A DNA stretch of 64,000 nt from Couchioplanes caeruleus (GCF_023499255.1 NZ_CP092183.1:3840501-3904500); one strand, 5' to 3'; positions 46,893-56,078 are shown, numbered from the stretch's first letter. Numbers and translations are program-made. The notes: generated by a model from the letters alone, not told the origin.

Positions 46893-47129
46893 TCAGCTGC
46901 GGCGGAACGCGTACGAGCGACCGCCGGACGCACTCGCGGCCCGGCCGGACCGGGCGCGCCCGGAGCGTTCCCGGGCGGCCTGGCGGCTGTCGCGGGCGCC
47001 GTGGTGGTCCGCGGCGGGCTTGCGGTCGTCGCCGCCGGCGGTCACGGACGGCAGCGGCACGGCCGCCGCCAGGTCGAGGCGCGCGAGGTCGTCGGCGTCC
47101 ACGTGCACGGAGAAGGGCTGAGCAGGCAA
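46893..47129 (-). CDS. Small basic protein with TTG start, unknown function
   Basis: 78 residues. A TTG at 47129 is preceded by a strong ribosome site (AGGAGG, five bases away), which is why I call this gene. The N-terminus (PAQPFSVHVDADDLARLDLAAAVPLPSV) is strand-like and acidic; the C-terminal half is Arg/Ser/Gly/Ala-rich (RQAARERSGRARSGRAASAS) and very basic. No family is recognised. It lies 222 bp downstream of the cobalamin-binding gene on the same strand. It may be an RNA- or DNA-associated peptide, but that is only composition. Confidence 0.5.
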   Translation of the reverse strand: MPAQPFSVHVDADDLARLDLAAAVPLPSVTAGGDDRKPAADHHGARDSRQAARERSGRARSGRAASASGGRSYAFRRS

Positions 47130-47351
47130 GGGTGCCTCCTGAAAGAGGGAAGGGACGGGCCCGGGTGCCGGTCACGGCGGATCCACGGCGGGCTGTGCCG
47201 CAACGAACCACCCCGGTGCCGGAGGATGCGGCAGGCGGCCTTCGGGCGGGCCGGCGCGCGCAGGCGGCGGGACCCGGGGAAGGCGAGCGGGGCAGCGAAT
47301 CAGGAGATCATGCCGACACGGTAGTCGGCCCCGGCCGGTCGTGCGACCTCT

Positions 47352-48395
47352 TTATCGCGTGGTCAGGCGGAGGCCGGCCTCGAGCGTCGCGCAGGCCGCC
47401 GGGTAGTCGCGCAGCTGGTCCTTCACCAGCCGCAGGCCCACCTGCAACGCCACCGGCGGCACCCCGCGCGCCTCGAGCACGACGGCCGTCCATTCCACGA
47501 AGCCGGTGAAGATCTGCTGGTCGGCCACGTACAGCGACGCCGCGAGGAAGTCGACGATATGGCCGAGGTCCTCCACCGTCGCGTCGTGCTGGCGCTGGTC
47601 GTACGCGGCCATCGGCGGGTAGGTGGCGGCGAGCGTGTCGAGGGCCGTGCGGACGAGGTCGCCGCGGCTGCGCACCACGTACGTGTACTCGTCGTCGCCG
47701 AGGAACGCCGTCTCGTACGGGTCCCCGACGACCGGCGGCCACTGGTGGGCGAGCCGCGCCACCGCCTCCTCGGCCCCGGCCGCCCAGGCGTCGGCGCCGA
47801 GCTTCTGCGCCCAGCGGCCGTCCGGGCCGAAGCCGCGGCCGCCGGCGATGACCGGTACGCCCACCGACCGGCACGCGGTGATCGCCGTGTGCGCCCGGGG
47901 GAGCCGGGTCGCGATCATGCAGCTGAGCGCGACCGCGTCCGGGCCGGTCTGGTGCAGGTGGGTGACCAGGTGCGGGCCGGGCACGTTGGCGCCGAGGAAG
48001 TCGACCCGCCAGCCGTCGAGGCGCAGCATCTCGCCGAGGATCCGCACCGGCAGCGCGTGCCACTCGCCGTCGACGCAGGCGACCGTGATGCGCCCGCGGG
48101 TGGGCCGGACGGTCGTGCGGGCCGACACGGCCGCCAGCACCCGTTCGCTGATCGCCGTGGCGGCGTGCTCGCGGGCGACCGACCACTCGTTGGCCGCCCA
48201 CAGCTCGCCGACCCGGCTCTGCGTCGCAGCGATGAGGTCGAGCATGATGCGCTGCGCCGGCGTCCCGTTGTCGAGCAGCCCGGTGACCAGGTCGACGGCG
48301 CCGTACTCGTCGCCGTCGCCGACCAGGCTCAGGAAGTGGTCGCCGAGGCCGGGGTCGTCGAGCGAGCGGGGTGGGTTCGAGGTGAAGACGGTCAT
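47352..48395 (-). CDS. Cobalamin-binding protein with CarH-like light-sensor motif
   Basis: 347 residues. An N-terminal four-helix bundle carries W66-x9-E76-H77, exactly the W-x9-EH motif of CarH-type adenosylcobalamin photoreceptors. The B12 Rossmann domain follows: E-W-H113 (His-on ligand position, with Pro in place of the usual Gly after it), S158 in ALSCM and G185-G186 in IAGGRGFG. CarH's MerR DNA-binding domain is missing; instead about 120 extra helical residues follow (DEYTYVVRSRGDLVRTAL...). It therefore probably senses cobalamin or light and acts by protein contact. Its ATG overlaps the stop of the SpoIIE-type phosphatase (TGATG), so the two are co-translated and likely partners. Confidence 0.85.
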   Translation of the reverse strand: MTVFTSNPPRSLDDPGLGDHFLSLVGDGDEYGAVDLVTGLLDNGTPAQRIMLDLIAATQSRVGELWAANEWSVAREHAATAISERVLAAVSARTTVRPTRGRITVACVDGEWHALPVRILGEMLRLDGWRVDFLGANVPGPHLVTHLHQTGPDAVALSCMIATRLPRAHTAITACRSVGVPVIAGGRGFGPDGRWAQKLGADAWAAGAEEAVARLAHQWPPVVGDPYETAFLGDDEYTYVVRSRGDLVRTALDTLAATYPPMAAYDQRQHDATVEDLGHIVDFLAASLYVADQQIFTGFVEWTAVVLEARGVPPVALQVGLRLVKDQLRDYPAACATLEAGLRLTTR

Positions 48396-50110
48396 CAGCG
48401 GGTGCGGGACCTCCTGTCACCCCGCCGGGCGTCGATGGCGAACGGGGACGCGGCCGGTACGCCGGTGTCCATCAGGCTGAGCTTCGTGCGGGCCGGGGCC
48501 CGGACCGCCAGCATGGCGATGTCGTCGCGGACACCGCCGTGCACCCAGTCGGAGACGAGCTGGCGGACCCGTTCCACGGCCGCGTCGGCGGGCATGCCGT
48601 GGCAGCCGGCGAGGGCGTCGCGCAGGCGGGTCTCGCCGTACTGCTCGTGGCCGCCGCCGCCGCCGCGCGCCTCGGTGAGGCCGTCGCTGTACATCAGGCA
48701 GATCTCGCCGGGGGCGAGCTCGATGGTGGCGGGCCGTACGGTGATCTCCGGAACCACCCCGACCAGCGTGCCCTTGACGGGCGCCTGCTCCACGCTGCCG
48801 TCGGCGCGCAGCACGAGCGGTACGGGATGCCCGCCGGTGGCCAGGTCGATGCGGACCCGGCCGTGCTCGGCGCGGCTGATCGCGCCCAGCACGAGCGTGA
48901 CGAAGCGGTGCTGGCGGCTGGAGCCGAGCAGCGCCCGGTTCAGCACCTTGAGCATGACCGCCGGGTCGTCCTCGACCAGGCACAGCGCGCGCAGCGTCTG
49001 ACGGATCTTGCCGGTGAGCACCGCGGCCTCGGGACCCTTGCCGCAGACGTCGCCGAGCACCACGACGGTGTTCGGGTTGCGCTCGGTCGGTTCGAAGACG
49101 TCGTAGAAGTCACCGCCGATGCGCAGCGCGTCGCGGGCCGCCTGGTACGAGCCCACCAGCTCGATGCCGTCGGGCCGGGGCAGGTCCGGGGGGAGCAGGT
49201 CGGCCTGCAGGATCGCGGCCGTGTCAACCTGCTCGCGGTAGAGCGCGGCGGCCGAGATCGCGGCGCCGGCGCGGGCCGCGAAGATGCGGGCCAGCATCTC
49301 GTCCTCGGGGGAGAACACGGTGCCGTGGCCGCGGCGGGCCAGGATCAGTGCGCCGGCGGGCTCCGCGTTGCCCGGCAGCGGCGTGACGAGCAGCGCCCCG
49401 ACCTCGCCGAAGCCCTCCGGCAGCAGCCACGCGGGCACCTGGTTGGCGTCGAGCCAGCGGCTCGGGATGGGCGGGAAGCCGGCGAGCGCCTCCTCCAGCC
49501 CGGGGACCTCGGCGAGCAGGTCCTCGCGCAGCGTGCCCTCCTCGACCGTGCCGCCGCCGACCAGCCGCATCCACTCGCTCTGCCGGCGGCGTGCCGGCAA
49601 CACCACGATCGCGGCGTCGGCCAGGTGGGACGCGGCCAGCTCGATGGTCGTACGCAGGCAGCGCCGCTGGTGCAGCGACGCGGAGAGCCGCCGTCCCGCC
49701 TCGGCGAGGAACGCCGTGCGGGCGCGCTCGGTGTCGAAGGCCTGCGCCCGGCGCTGCTCCTCGGTGGTGTCGCGCAGGTACCACCCGTAGTGGTCGTCGC
49801 CGAGCGGCCGGCGCGTCCCCTGCAGCGTGCGGCCCTCGTGCTCCTCGGTGAACGCTGCGGCGTCGTCCTCGGTGGCCCGGGCCAGGGCCGGCAGCGGGCC
49901 GTCACCGGCGGCGACGCCGGGGCGCAGCCCGGGCACCAGCTCGGCGGCGGCCGCGTTGACCAGCACCACCGTGTCCGTGCCGGCGGTGCAGACGATGATG
50001 GCCTCGCCGGAGGCGTCCAGGGCGGCCCGCAGCAGGGCGGGGGCGGGCGGACCGATCGCCATCGTGCCGGTCCGTACGGTCCCATGCTGAATCGGGAGCT
50101 GTGCCGTCAC
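48395..50110 (-). CDS. PAS/GAF SpoIIE-type PP2C phosphatase
   Basis: 571 residues from GTG 50110, behind a strong ribosome site (AAGGAGG). The order is a PAS-like domain (ALDASGEAIIVCTAGTDTVVLVNAAAAEL), a GAF-like region (about 140-320) and a SpoIIE/RsbU phosphatase: DLLPPDLPRPDGIELVGSYQAARDALRIGGDFYDVF, VLGDVCGKGPEAA, CLMYSDGLTEAR and VRDDIAMLAVRAP. Such enzymes dephosphorylate anti-anti-sigma factors and thus switch SigB-like sigma factors on. No STAS or anti-sigma gene is adjacent. The stop overlaps the cobalamin-sensor gene, which could modulate its activity. Confidence 0.92.
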   Translation of the reverse strand: MTAQLPIQHGTVRTGTMAIGPPAPALLRAALDASGEAIIVCTAGTDTVVLVNAAAAELVPGLRPGVAAGDGPLPALARATEDDAAAFTEEHEGRTLQGTRRPLGDDHYGWYLRDTTEEQRRAQAFDTERARTAFLAEAGRRLSASLHQRRCLRTTIELAASHLADAAIVVLPARRRQSEWMRLVGGGTVEEGTLREDLLAEVPGLEEALAGFPPIPSRWLDANQVPAWLLPEGFGEVGALLVTPLPGNAEPAGALILARRGHGTVFSPEDEMLARIFAARAGAAISAAALYREQVDTAAILQADLLPPDLPRPDGIELVGSYQAARDALRIGGDFYDVFEPTERNPNTVVVLGDVCGKGPEAAVLTGKIRQTLRALCLVEDDPAVMLKVLNRALLGSSRQHRFVTLVLGAISRAEHGRVRIDLATGGHPVPLVLRADGSVEQAPVKGTLVGVVPEITVRPATIELAPGEICLMYSDGLTEARGGGGGHEQYGETRLRDALAGCHGMPADAAVERVRQLVSDWVHGGVRDDIAMLAVRAPARTKLSLMDTGVPAASPFAIDARRGDRRSRTR

Positions 50111-50192
50111 CGCGGTCCTCCTTTCCGTCTCTGCCCGCCGACAGGTGCGTGATCCGGCCCAGCCTACGCGCAGGCCGGGAGGGCGGCGCGGC

Positions 50193-50972
50193 TCAGAAGG
50201 TGGAACCGGGGTCGGTGTCGACCACGATCGGCGCGTGATCCGAGGGTCCCTTGCCCTTGCGAGCCTCCCGGTCCACGACCGCGTCGCGGACCGCGGCGGC
50301 CACGTCGGCGGTGGCGTACACGAGGTCGATCCGCATGCCCTTGTTCTGGTGGAACATCCCGGCACGGTAGTCCCAGTAGGTGAACGGGCGGTCGCCCTTG
50401 AGCGGCCGGGGCACGACATCCGTGAAGCCCAGCTCGCGCAGCGCGGCGAGGGCGTCGCGCTCCGGCGGGGTGACGTGCGTCGAGCCCGCGAAGACCCGGC
50501 GGTCCCAGACGTCGTCGTCCGTGGGCGCCACGTTGAAGTCGCCGGTGAGCACCGCGGGGCCCTTCTGCTCCGCCAGCGCCGAGCGCAGCGCGGCCAGCCA
50601 GGACAGCTTGTACGTGTAGTGCGGGTCCTCGGGCGTCCTGCCGTTGGGCACGTAGATCGAGGTGAACCGGATGCCGCCGCAGGTGGCGCCGACGGCGCGC
50701 GCCTCGGGATCGGGGTACCCCGGTTCGCCGTCGAAGCCGCGCCGGACGTCGTCGAGGCCGATGCGGGACAGCAGCGCGACGCCGTTCCAGCGGCCCTGGC
50801 CGTACGCGGCGGTCTCGTAGCCCAGTGCGGCGACCTCGGCGACCGGGAAGGCGTCGGCGCTGACCTTGGTCTCCTGCAGGCAGAGCACGTCCGGCCGGGT
50901 CTGCTCCAGCCATTCGAGGAGGCGGGGCAGGCGGGCCTTGACCGAGTTCACGTTCCAGGTCGCGAAGCGCAT
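50193..50972 (-). CDS. xth: Exodeoxyribonuclease III
   Basis: 259 residues, complete AP endonuclease/ExoIII. Motifs: FATWNVNSVKARL, LCLQETKV, the PNG turn (IYVPNGRTPED), TGDFNVAPTDDD, MRIDLVYATA and SDHAPIVVD. It nicks DNA at abasic sites and has 3'-5' exonuclease activity, in base excision repair. It lies 82 bp upstream of the SpoIIE-type gene on the same strand; a functional link is not evident. Start ATG 50972 gives the canonical N-terminus. Confidence 0.95.
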   Translation of the reverse strand: MRFATWNVNSVKARLPRLLEWLEQTRPDVLCLQETKVSADAFPVAEVAALGYETAAYGQGRWNGVALLSRIGLDDVRRGFDGEPGYPDPEARAVGATCGGIRFTSIYVPNGRTPEDPHYTYKLSWLAALRSALAEQKGPAVLTGDFNVAPTDDDVWDRRVFAGSTHVTPPERDALAALRELGFTDVVPRPLKGDRPFTYWDYRAGMFHQNKGMRIDLVYATADVAAAVRDAVVDREARKGKGPSDHAPIVVDTDPGSTF

Positions 50973-51109
50973 CCGCCTAGCCTGCCGTATCCGGCGGCGC
51001 GGTGCCGCTCAGCAGTCCGGGCGAGTCGGAGGGGCCGGCCGGGCGCCGGCGCTGCGTGCGCGCGGGGCCCCGCCGGGTGCCGGCGCTGTGTGAGCGGCCG
51101 GGATGCGGG

Positions 51110-51283
51110 TCAGCGCTCCGGGGCGAAGCGGGCGGGCCGGTCCGGCGAGCGGCGCTGGGCCCGCATCGGGGCGGCGTCCGCGCGGGTGGCCGCGAGCAGG
51201 GCGGCGGCGAGGCCCGAGGCCAGGACGAGCAGGACGGCCACGAGCCAGATCACCGAGCCGTCGGATCCGATCAAAGTCGCCAT
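51110..51283 (-). CDS. Small single-pass membrane protein (57 aa), unknown function
   Basis: A short gene starting at ATG 51283 with a strong ribosome site (GGGAGG). One membrane helix is clear (VIWLVAVLLVLASGLAAALLAA, residues about 11-32), followed by an Arg-rich cytoplasmic-like tail (RADAAPMRAQRRSPDRPARFAPER). The positive-inside rule would place the tail inside. It could be a regulator of an envelope protein. No family is recognised. The open frame upstream to 51520 has no support. Confidence 0.6.
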   Translation of the reverse strand: MATLIGSDGSVIWLVAVLLVLASGLAAALLAATRADAAPMRAQRRSPDRPARFAPER

Positions 51284-51423
51284 GTGTCGCCTCCCTTGTC
51301 CCCATGATCGGCAGTGCGGGCTCCGATGCGAGGACCCCGGCGAGCGAATAATGCCGGAGACCCGGGGCGGTACGCCAGTGGGGGACGAGACCTTTGTCAC
51401 GTCCTGGGAAAGGTGATGCGCGC

Positions 51424-53715
51424 TCAGGGATGCCGGACGGTCACCGGCGCGGGGCCGGGCACGTGCCGGTCCGCGGCCCAGTGCAGGGCGAAGTCGCCGG
51501 CCGGTACGCCGGGTCCCCACAGCCAGCCCTGCGCCTGCGTCACGCCCACGGCGGCGAGCGCGTCGCGCTGGGTACGGGTCTCCACGCCTTCCGCGACGAT
51601 GCTCAGCCCCAGCGCCCGCGCCATCGCCACCACGGCCCGGACGATCTCCTCGTCCTCGGCGCTCTCACCCAGCCCGCTGACGAACGACCGGTCGATCTTC
51701 ACCCCGGTCACCGGGAACTGCCGCAGGTAGCCCAGCGCGGAGAAGCCGGTGCCGAAGTCGTCGACGAGCAGCCGTACGCCCAGCTCACGCAGCTCGAACA
51801 GCACCCGGGCCGCCACGCCTCCGCCGTCGGCCATCACCGACTCGGTCATCTCCAGCGCCACCGCCGGGGCCGGTACGCCGTGCCGGGCCAGCTCCCCGGC
51901 GACGATCTGGGCCAGCCGCGGATCGGCGAGCTGCCGCGGGGAGACGTTGATCGACAGGTAGAAGTCCGCGTCGACCGTGCCGTCGGCGCGCCAGATCGCC
52001 AGCTGGCGCAGCGCCTCGTTGCGGACGAACGTGCCGAGCGCGTCGATCAGGCCGGAGTCCTCGGCGACCGGGATGAACGTCATCGGCGGGATCGGCCCGC
52101 GCTGCGGGTGGTGCCAGCGCACGAGGGCCTCGGCGGCGCACGGCCGGCCGGTGTCGAGCCGCACGATCGGCTGGTAGACGACGGTGAGCTGCTCCTCGGC
52201 CAGAGCCGTACGCAGGGCGCCCTCCAGCTCGATGCGCTCGCGGACCCGGTCGTGCATGGAGGCGTCGAAGATCGTCGCGCGGCCCGGCCCCTCGGCCTTG
52301 GACCGGTACATGGCCGTGTCGGCGTCGCGCAGCAGCGCCTCGGCGGCCTTCGCGGGCTCCCCGCCGCCCGGCGCGTGCGCGAGCCCGATCGAGGCGCTGA
52401 TGACCACCTCGGTGTCGCGGACGGGCACCGCCGTGGCGAAACAGGCCTGGACGGCGTCGACGAGCCGCAGCGCCGCGGGCTCGTCGCAGGCGGTGGCCGC
52501 CACGAACTCGTCGCCGCCGACCCGGGCCAGCATGACGCCGGGCGGCACCGCGGCGCGCAGCCGCCGCGCCACCCCGATGACGAGCTGGTCGCCGGCGTCG
52601 TGCCCCCACGAGTCGTTGACCCACTTGAAGCCGTCGAGGTCGAGGAAGCACACCCAGACCCGCTCCGGTCCGTCGGCGGGCGTCGTGGCGGCGAGCCGCT
52701 CCACCTCCGAGGTGATCCGGCGGCGGTTGGGCAGCCCGGTCAGCGGGTCGTGCATGGCCTGGTACTCGGAGTGCAGCTGGGCGGCCACGTGCGCCTGGAC
52801 GGCGGAGACCGCGCGCAGGACCAGCAGCGTCACGATCGCCAGGCCGCACGCGCCGATCAGCAGCCGGAACGCCGGTGAGCTGCCGCCGACGGTCACGAGC
52901 AGCACGAACGGCGTGGCCACGGCGGGCGCCAGCAGGAGCATGCGCCGCCAGGACCAGGCCTGCACGGGATGCCGGTCGGCGCGCCCCAGCTGCACGACCG
53001 ACGGGTGCAGGGCGGTCACCCCGAGCATCGCGTACGCCAGCAGGAACGGCACGTCCAGCAGCGGGGACGCGTACGTCTGCCCGGACACGCCGATGATCGC
53101 GTACGCCATGTCGCCGGTGACGATCATCGCGATGCCGGCGATCAGGAACTTCAGCGACGGCGGCCACACGCGCGCGGTGAAAGTGAAGTTGATGCACGCC
53201 GCGAGCAGCACGACGTCGAAGAGCGGGTACAGCGCGGCGAGCACCGACTGGATCGCGGGGCGGTCGGCGATCGCCGCCGTGGGGGCGGCGAGCAGCAGGG
53301 CGCTGGCCAGCCCGCCGGCGAGGCAGACGATCAGCCCGTCGAGCAGGGCGTGCCGCTCGGTGCTGCCCCGCGAGCGCAGCAGCAGCGCGAAGAAGACGCT
53401 CAGCAGCGCGTACCCGGGGACCGTCGCGGCGTCCGCCAGCAGCGGCTCAGCGGTCACGTACGGCCGGAGCAGGACCCCCACCAGGAAGCAGACCGCGGCA
53501 ATGCCCATGGCGATCCAGGCGGCGCGCGGCCGCGCGCCGAGCCGGCGCGGCGCCGTGAAGCAGGCGAACACCGTGGTCAGGGCGATGACGGCGAAGCCCA
53601 CCCCGTTGGTGACGGGGGACAGGTCGAGGAGGTAGAGCACCGTCGCCGCCACACCGCCCACGGCGAACACCCGCCACCACACGTGCGCACGGGAGGGCGG
53701 AGCAGTGGATCGCAC
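51424..53715 (-). CDS. Membrane bifunctional diguanylate cyclase/phosphodiesterase (GGDEF-EAL)
   Basis: 763 residues. Eight to nine hydrophobic segments occupy residues about 13-300, then a GGDEF domain (HDPLTGLPNRR ... ARVGGDEFVAAT) and an EAL domain (AEALVRWHHPQRG, VDDFGTGFSAL, KIDRSFV, EGVE). The GGDEF sequence and EAL catalytic residues are intact; no RxxD inhibitory site is seen. It is a paralogue in plan of the protein at 29212 but with a different membrane part. In actinomycetes c-di-GMP governs development and cell-wall stages. The start ATG 53715 is followed by the first helix soon after. Confidence 0.93.
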   Translation of the reverse strand: MRSTAPPSRAHVWWRVFAVGGVAATVLYLLDLSPVTNGVGFAVIALTTVFACFTAPRRLGARPRAAWIAMGIAAVCFLVGVLLRPYVTAEPLLADAATVPGYALLSVFFALLLRSRGSTERHALLDGLIVCLAGGLASALLLAAPTAAIADRPAIQSVLAALYPLFDVVLLAACINFTFTARVWPPSLKFLIAGIAMIVTGDMAYAIIGVSGQTYASPLLDVPFLLAYAMLGVTALHPSVVQLGRADRHPVQAWSWRRMLLLAPAVATPFVLLVTVGGSSPAFRLLIGACGLAIVTLLVLRAVSAVQAHVAAQLHSEYQAMHDPLTGLPNRRRITSEVERLAATTPADGPERVWVCFLDLDGFKWVNDSWGHDAGDQLVIGVARRLRAAVPPGVMLARVGGDEFVAATACDEPAALRLVDAVQACFATAVPVRDTEVVISASIGLAHAPGGGEPAKAAEALLRDADTAMYRSKAEGPGRATIFDASMHDRVRERIELEGALRTALAEEQLTVVYQPIVRLDTGRPCAAEALVRWHHPQRGPIPPMTFIPVAEDSGLIDALGTFVRNEALRQLAIWRADGTVDADFYLSINVSPRQLADPRLAQIVAGELARHGVPAPAVALEMTESVMADGGGVAARVLFELRELGVRLLVDDFGTGFSALGYLRQFPVTGVKIDRSFVSGLGESAEDEEIVRAVVAMARALGLSIVAEGVETRTQRDALAAVGVTQAQGWLWGPGVPAGDFALHWAADRHVPGPAPVTVRHP

Positions 53716-53738
53716 TCCGCATCGCCCCCTGGCACCGG

Positions 53739-54599
53739 TCAGCTCATCAGCGCGTCCGCCGTGGGAACCGTACCGTCGTCCCGGCCCCGCGCGGCAGGGA
53801 TTCCGTGGACGAACATCGTCGGGCAGGCGCAGCGGCGCAACAACTCACCCGCCACGGCGCCCAGCAATGAGGTGCTGCCGGCGCCGCGCGGCCCCACGAT
53901 CATCATGCGCGCCGACCGGGAGGCGCGTACGAGGGTCGGGCCAGGTTCCCCGACCAGCAGCCGGGCCCGTACGCCCGCGGGCCCGGCGAGGCCGCGTACG
54001 GCGGACGCCAGCAGCCGGCGGCCGGACGGCTCCCCGGCGGGGCCGGTGACCACGTGCACCACCTCGAGCGGGACCCGGCGCCGCAGCGACTCGTCCGCCG
54101 CCAGCCGCAGCGCCCCTTCGGAGCAGGCCGAGCGGTCGACCGCCACGAGCAGCGGCCCGGCCTGCGGGCGGATGCCCCGGGCCACCAGCACGGGACACCG
54201 TGCCCGCGCGACGGTCTGCACGAGCACCGAGTCGTCCGGCAGCCGGTGGGTGGCCGCCAGGTCGTCGTCGCCGAGCACGAGCAGCGAGGCCGTACGGCTC
54301 TGCCGCAGCAGCTCGCGTACCGGCTGGCCGTCCACGAGCAGACCGCCGACCCGGACGCCGGGGACGCTGCGCTCCGCGGTCGCGGCCGCCCGCTGCACGA
54401 TCATTTCCGCGTCGTGTCGCGCGCTGCCGTAATCCGGAGGATCATTGTGGGAACGGGCGCCGGGCCAGGTGAAGGCGTGCACGATGCGCAGCGGCTGCCC
54501 GCGCGTCACCGCCTCGCGGGCGGCCAGCCGGACGGCGGCGAGACCGCTCGCCGTTCCGTTCACACCGACGACGACAGGAGCAGCGCCCGGAATCTGCAT
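53739..54599 (-). CDS. Universal stress protein with two UspA domains
   Basis: 286 residues, tandem UspA folds as in actinobacterial UspA-2 proteins. Domain 1 begins VVVGVNGTASGLAAVRLAAREA; domain 2 begins LLVAVDRSACSEGALRLAADES and ends in IVGPRGAGSTSLLG ... CPTMFVHG. These proteins often bind ATP and are made in hypoxia, stationary phase or other stress. The gene is divergent from citrate synthase across 195 bp. That gap contains CCATTATCTATGG near 54654-54667, an AT-rich spot which may hold a promoter. Confidence 0.9.
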   Translation of the reverse strand: MQIPGAAPVVVGVNGTASGLAAVRLAAREAVTRGQPLRIVHAFTWPGARSHNDPPDYGSARHDAEMIVQRAAATAERSVPGVRVGGLLVDGQPVRELLRQSRTASLLVLGDDDLAATHRLPDDSVLVQTVARARCPVLVARGIRPQAGPLLVAVDRSACSEGALRLAADESLRRRVPLEVVHVVTGPAGEPSGRRLLASAVRGLAGPAGVRARLLVGEPGPTLVRASRSARMMIVGPRGAGSTSLLGAVAGELLRRCACPTMFVHGIPAARGRDDGTVPTADALMS

Positions 54600-54794
54600 C
54601 GGTTCACCACCTCCGCGCTCACCGACTCCGCACCGCGACGACGCGGTCCACAGACCATTATCTATGGTGTTCCCGGGAGCGGCGGTCGGTGATCAATCCC
54701 TCAGCGGTCGACCGCCTGATGACCCGTTCAGCTTGAGGGTTTACGGTGAACGGCAGGTTATTGGCGACATCTGCCGGTGAAGTGAGGGAAATAC

Positions 54795-56078
54795 ATGACG
54801 GATGTCAAGCTCGACCACCCCGGTGGCCAGTTGTCCCTGCCGGTACGGGAGGCCGTCGAGGGCCCGGGCGGTATCGAGATCAGCGCCCTCCTCAAGGAGA
54901 CCGGCTACGTCACGCTCGACCAGGGGTTCGTGAACACGGCCTCGTGCGCATCGGCGATCACCTACATCGACGGTGACGCCGGCATCCTGCGGTATCGGGG
55001 CTTCCCGATCGAGCAGCTGGCCGGCAAGGCGTCGTTCCTCGAGGTGTCGTACCTGCTGATCCACGACGCGCTGCCGACGCCGGCGCAGCTGGCCGAGTTC
55101 GCGGACAAGATCCGCGTGCACACGCTGCTGCAGGAGGAGATGCGTACGTTCTTCTCGGGCTTCCCGCGCGACGCGCACCCGATGGCGGTGCTGTCGTCGG
55201 CCGTCACCGCGCTGTCGACGTTCTACCAGGACGCGCTGGACCCCACCGACCCCGAGCAGGTCGAGATCTCCGGCATCCGGCTGATGGCGAAGCTTCCGAC
55301 CATCGCCGCGTACGCGTACAAGAAGTCCATCGGCCACCCGCTGCCGTACCCGGACAACTCGCTCGACTACGTCGAGAACTTCCTGCGCATGACGTTCGGG
55401 CTGCCCACCGTGAACTACGAGGTGGACCCGAAGGTCGCCAAGATCCTCGACATGCTGTTCGTGCTGCACGCCGACCACGAGCAGAACTGCTCCACCTCGA
55501 CGGTGCGCCTCGTGGGCTCGGCCCAGGCCAACCTGTTCGCCTCGGTGGCCGCGGGCATCAACGCGCTCTCCGGCCCGCTGCACGGCGGCGCCAACTCGGC
55601 GGTCCTCGAGATGCTCGAGGGCATCCGCGCCGACGGTGGCGACGTGCAGTCCTTCGTCCGTCGCGTCAAGGCGAAGGAGAAGGGCGTCAAGCTGATGGGC
55701 TTCGGCCACCGGGTCTACAAGAACTACGACCCGCGCGCCGCCATCGTGAAGAAGGCGGCCCAGGAGGTCGTGGCCACGATGGAGCGTCCGGACCCGCTGC
55801 TGGAGATCGCGTTCCAGCTCGAGGAGATCGCGCTCGCGGACGACTACTTCGTCTCCCGCAAGCTCTACCCCAACGTGGACTTCTACACCGGCCTGATCTA
55901 CAAGGCCATGGGCTTCCCCACGAAGATGTTCACGGTGCTGTTCGCGCTGGGCCGGCTGCCCGGCTGGATCGCGCAGTGGGGCGAGATGATGGCCGACCCG
56001 ACCACGAAGATCGGCCGGCCGCGTCAGCTGTACACCGGTCAGGGCGAGCGTCAGTTCGTGCCCATCACCGAGCGCTGA
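54795..56078 (+). CDS. gltA: Citrate synthase
   Basis: 427 residues, type II citrate synthase. The catalytic residues are seen as SGPLHGGANSAV (His), MGFGHRVYKNYDPRA (His) and YPNVDFYTGLIY (Asp). It condenses acetyl-CoA and oxaloacetate in the TCA cycle. ATG 54795 is preceded by GTGAGGG, and the family N-terminus (LDHPGGQLSLPV) follows. Upstream, TTGAGGG at 54733 could be part of a -35 box. A strong terminator follows at 56095-56124. Confidence 0.97.
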   Translation: MTDVKLDHPGGQLSLPVREAVEGPGGIEISALLKETGYVTLDQGFVNTASCASAITYIDGDAGILRYRGFPIEQLAGKASFLEVSYLLIHDALPTPAQLAEFADKIRVHTLLQEEMRTFFSGFPRDAHPMAVLSSAVTALSTFYQDALDPTDPEQVEISGIRLMAKLPTIAAYAYKKSIGHPLPYPDNSLDYVENFLRMTFGLPTVNYEVDPKVAKILDMLFVLHADHEQNCSTSTVRLVGSAQANLFASVAAGINALSGPLHGGANSAVLEMLEGIRADGGDVQSFVRRVKAKEKGVKLMGFGHRVYKNYDPRAAIVKKAAQEVVATMERPDPLLEIAFQLEEIALADDYFVSRKLYPNVDFYTGLIYKAMGFPTKMFTVLFALGRLPGWIAQWGEMMADPTTKIGRPRQLYTGQGERQFVPITER

